Origin: Bacteroidetes bacterium ADurb.Bin302
GTDB lineage: Bacteria; Bacteroidota; Bacteroidia; Bacteroidales; Paludibacteraceae
Assembly (NCBI GenBank): GCA_002069025.1
Contig: MWBK01000219.1
Coordinates: forward strand, 1 to 6,497
Length of the DNA stretch: 6,497 nt
Reading direction: 5' to 3'
Below are positions 5,721 to 6,497 of this stretch, piece by piece (position 1 is the stretch's first letter; each line of letters starts with the position of its first letter). A program made the position numbers and the translations under genes. The notes under the pieces are model-generated. The model was not told where the DNA came from. It made no database searches and saw only the letters and a list, made by a program, of their open reading frames with translations.

Positions 5721-6281
5721 TTATTGATTTGCAGTTTCTACTTTTAATTCTTCGTAGAAATGACTGTGTGATGTATATATGTAAGGTAACAACCACAAGA
5801 AACCGATACCCAATGAGAGTATGCTTAGTAACCACCATCCTATAAAGCTAAGATCTAGCAAGAAAAGTTTCATTTTGTAACCATTCATCATACGCATACT
5901 TTCATTTATGCATTCCTCAGCTCCCAATTCAGGTTTGTCTAAGGCAATGAAAAAAGTTTGAGAATAAGAGTATGCTTTAATAATACCTGGGACAATCAAC
6001 AGTAGAGTCCACAAAATCAGATATATGGCTTGAAGTAAAGATACACTTAATGCTCTGCCGTAATTATTAAAGCAATCAAACATTTTAGCAATCAAATTAT
6101 CTTTATCGCCTCGTATAAATATCAAATATGCCTGAAGCAAACTATAACAAATAGGTATGTATAAGAATATTGATACTATAATTCCGCCAAAAGGGATTGC
6201 GGTCATTGCACTCATTAAGAGTATAAGAAAAGTTGATAACACAGGCATAGACCAATTGCCTTTTAATGAATCGCAAGCCAT
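5721..6281 (-). CDS. DUF975 integral membrane protein, probably N-terminally shortened by a nonsense codon
   Basis: This 186-residue membrane protein has four to five hydrophobic segments (about 13-28, 33-55, 80-101, 138-165). It carries DUF975 (PF06161) signatures: SLKGNW at 5-10, VPGIIKAYSYS at 97-107, an ESMRMMNGYK stretch at 127-136, FIGWWLLS near 146-153, GIGFLWLLPY at 158-167, and a tyrosine-containing tail. The function of this family is unknown to me. The frame continues upstream as MKTN, TAG, EIRS and then the ATG used here. That upstream part looks like the normal family N-terminus interrupted by an amber codon. Translation may restart at 6281, where AGGAA in the interrupted stretch could serve as a ribosome site. 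It has its own promoter and terminator, so it is a single-gene unit. It could be functional or a young pseudogene. Confidence 0.8.
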   Translation of the reverse strand: MACDSLKGNWSMPVLSTFLILLMSAMTAIPFGGIIVSIFLYIPICYSLLQAYLIFIRGDKDNLIAKMFDCFNNYGRALSVSLLQAIYLILWTLLLIVPGIIKAYSYSQTFFIALDKPELGAEECINESMRMMNGYKMKLFLLDLSFIGWWLLSILSLGIGFLWLLPYIYTSHSHFYEELKVETANQ

Positions 6282-6308
6282 GCTGCGAATTTCCTAATTT
6301 GTTTTCAT
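6282..6308 (-). other. Interrupted 5' coding segment of the DUF975 gene (in-frame TAG)
   Basis: The minus strand from 6308 reads ATG AAA ACA AAT, then TAG at 6296-6294, then GAA ATT CGC AGC, directly in frame with the ATG at 6281. The encoded pieces MKTN and EIRS match the start expected for DUF975 proteins (a short polar start, then E-I/L-R, then the SLKGNW element). The promoter upstream gives a leader of about 20 nt for the 6308 ATG, which supports it as the ancestral start. Confidence 0.65.
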
Positions 6309-6333
6309 AATGCTTTAATTTTATGGTAAATCA

Positions 6334-6364
6334 CAAATTTATCATTAAATATTTAAAATATCAA
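6334..6364 (-). promoter_or_regulatory. Promoter of the DUF975 gene
   Basis: On the minus strand TTG (6364-6362) is followed after 20 bp by TAAATTTG (6341-6334), an exact match to the Bacteroidetes -7 consensus TAnnTTTG. The start of transcription would be near 6328, about 20 nt before the ATG at 6308. The -33 element lies within the last codons of the phosphatase gene. Confidence 0.65.
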
Positions 6365-6497
6365 TATTTTGTGGCATTTTTTTGATAAAATACCATTACA
6401 GGCATCTTCCAAAATATCCATTACGTACTCAAAACCTCCTGCTCCTCCATAATATGGATCCGGAACATGGTCTGCAATTATATTGACGCAATAATCG
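6353..6497 (-). CDS. Low-molecular-weight protein tyrosine phosphatase, C-terminal part
   Basis: An open frame enters from the window edge and ends at TAA (6355-6353), giving 47 complete residues. It contains VPDPYYGG, the loop carrying the general-acid aspartate of low-molecular-weight protein tyrosine phosphatases. The family's C-terminal helix follows (GGFEYVMDILEDACNGIL), then a short basic and hydrophobic tail. The P-loop with the catalytic cysteine (CX5R) would lie beyond the window, so activity cannot be judged. The known reaction is hydrolysis of phosphotyrosine in the cytosol. The downstream DUF975 gene has its own promoter, so co-transcription is not required. Confidence 0.88.
   Translation of the reverse strand, partial: DYCVNIIADHVPDPYYGGAGGFEYVMDILEDACNGILSKKCHKILIF

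Overview
The window is AT-rich and comes from the Bacteroidota, most likely order Bacteroidales. The evidence is the family make-up (secreted GH30, lipoproteins with Bacteroidetes-style lipoboxes), Bacteroidetes-type promoter elements (TTG, 19-20 bp, then a TAnnTTTG-like -7 box), and A/T-rich starts mostly without a Shine-Dalgarno sequence. I cannot name a genus. Every gene I can support lies on the minus strand, so the natural reading order is from high to low coordinates.

Layout in transcription order. (1) 6497-6353: the C-terminal end of a low-molecular-weight protein tyrosine phosphatase, cut by the window edge. (2) 6308/6281-5721: a DUF975 integral membrane protein with its own good promoter and a hairpin terminator. 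Its family-typical N-terminus is broken by an in-frame TAG at the fifth codon. (3) 5590-2873: a compact five-gene arsenic-type cassette, arsR, a mini-thioredoxin (ArsE-like), a thioredoxin-fold lipoprotein (ArsF-like), a CcdA/DsbD-like membrane protein (ArsG-like) and a PF03773 permease (ArsP/UPF0718 type). The last four are packed with overlaps or gaps of 70, -4, -1 and 1 nt. (4) 2742-159: a two-gene unit of an arginine-deiminase/amidinotransferase-fold lipoprotein followed 25 nt later by a secreted GH30 glycosidase, ending in an AT-rich hairpin plus T-tract terminator at 31-63.

The centre of interest is the ars-type cassette. It has no arsC, arsB/acr3, arsA or arsD. It combines an ArsR repressor with three thiol-bearing proteins placed on the cytosolic side, in the membrane and on the outer face of the membrane, plus a separate permease. 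This matches the arsEFG set described for nitroaromatic arsenical reduction and export, and it could equally be a DsbD-like thiol relay split into modules. A 42-bp palindrome with a single mismatched pair sits 10 nt upstream of arsR, and its centre coincides with the best -7 box. A second site with the same core geometry (GTTCG, 8 nt, CGAAC) lies between arsR and the thioredoxin gene. This suggests two-point autoregulation.

The amidinotransferase-GH30 pair is a separate, probably envelope-facing degradative unit with no evident link to arsenic. No tRNA, rRNA, CRISPR, insertion sequence or integrase was seen. No gene-free stretch exceeds about 160 bases.
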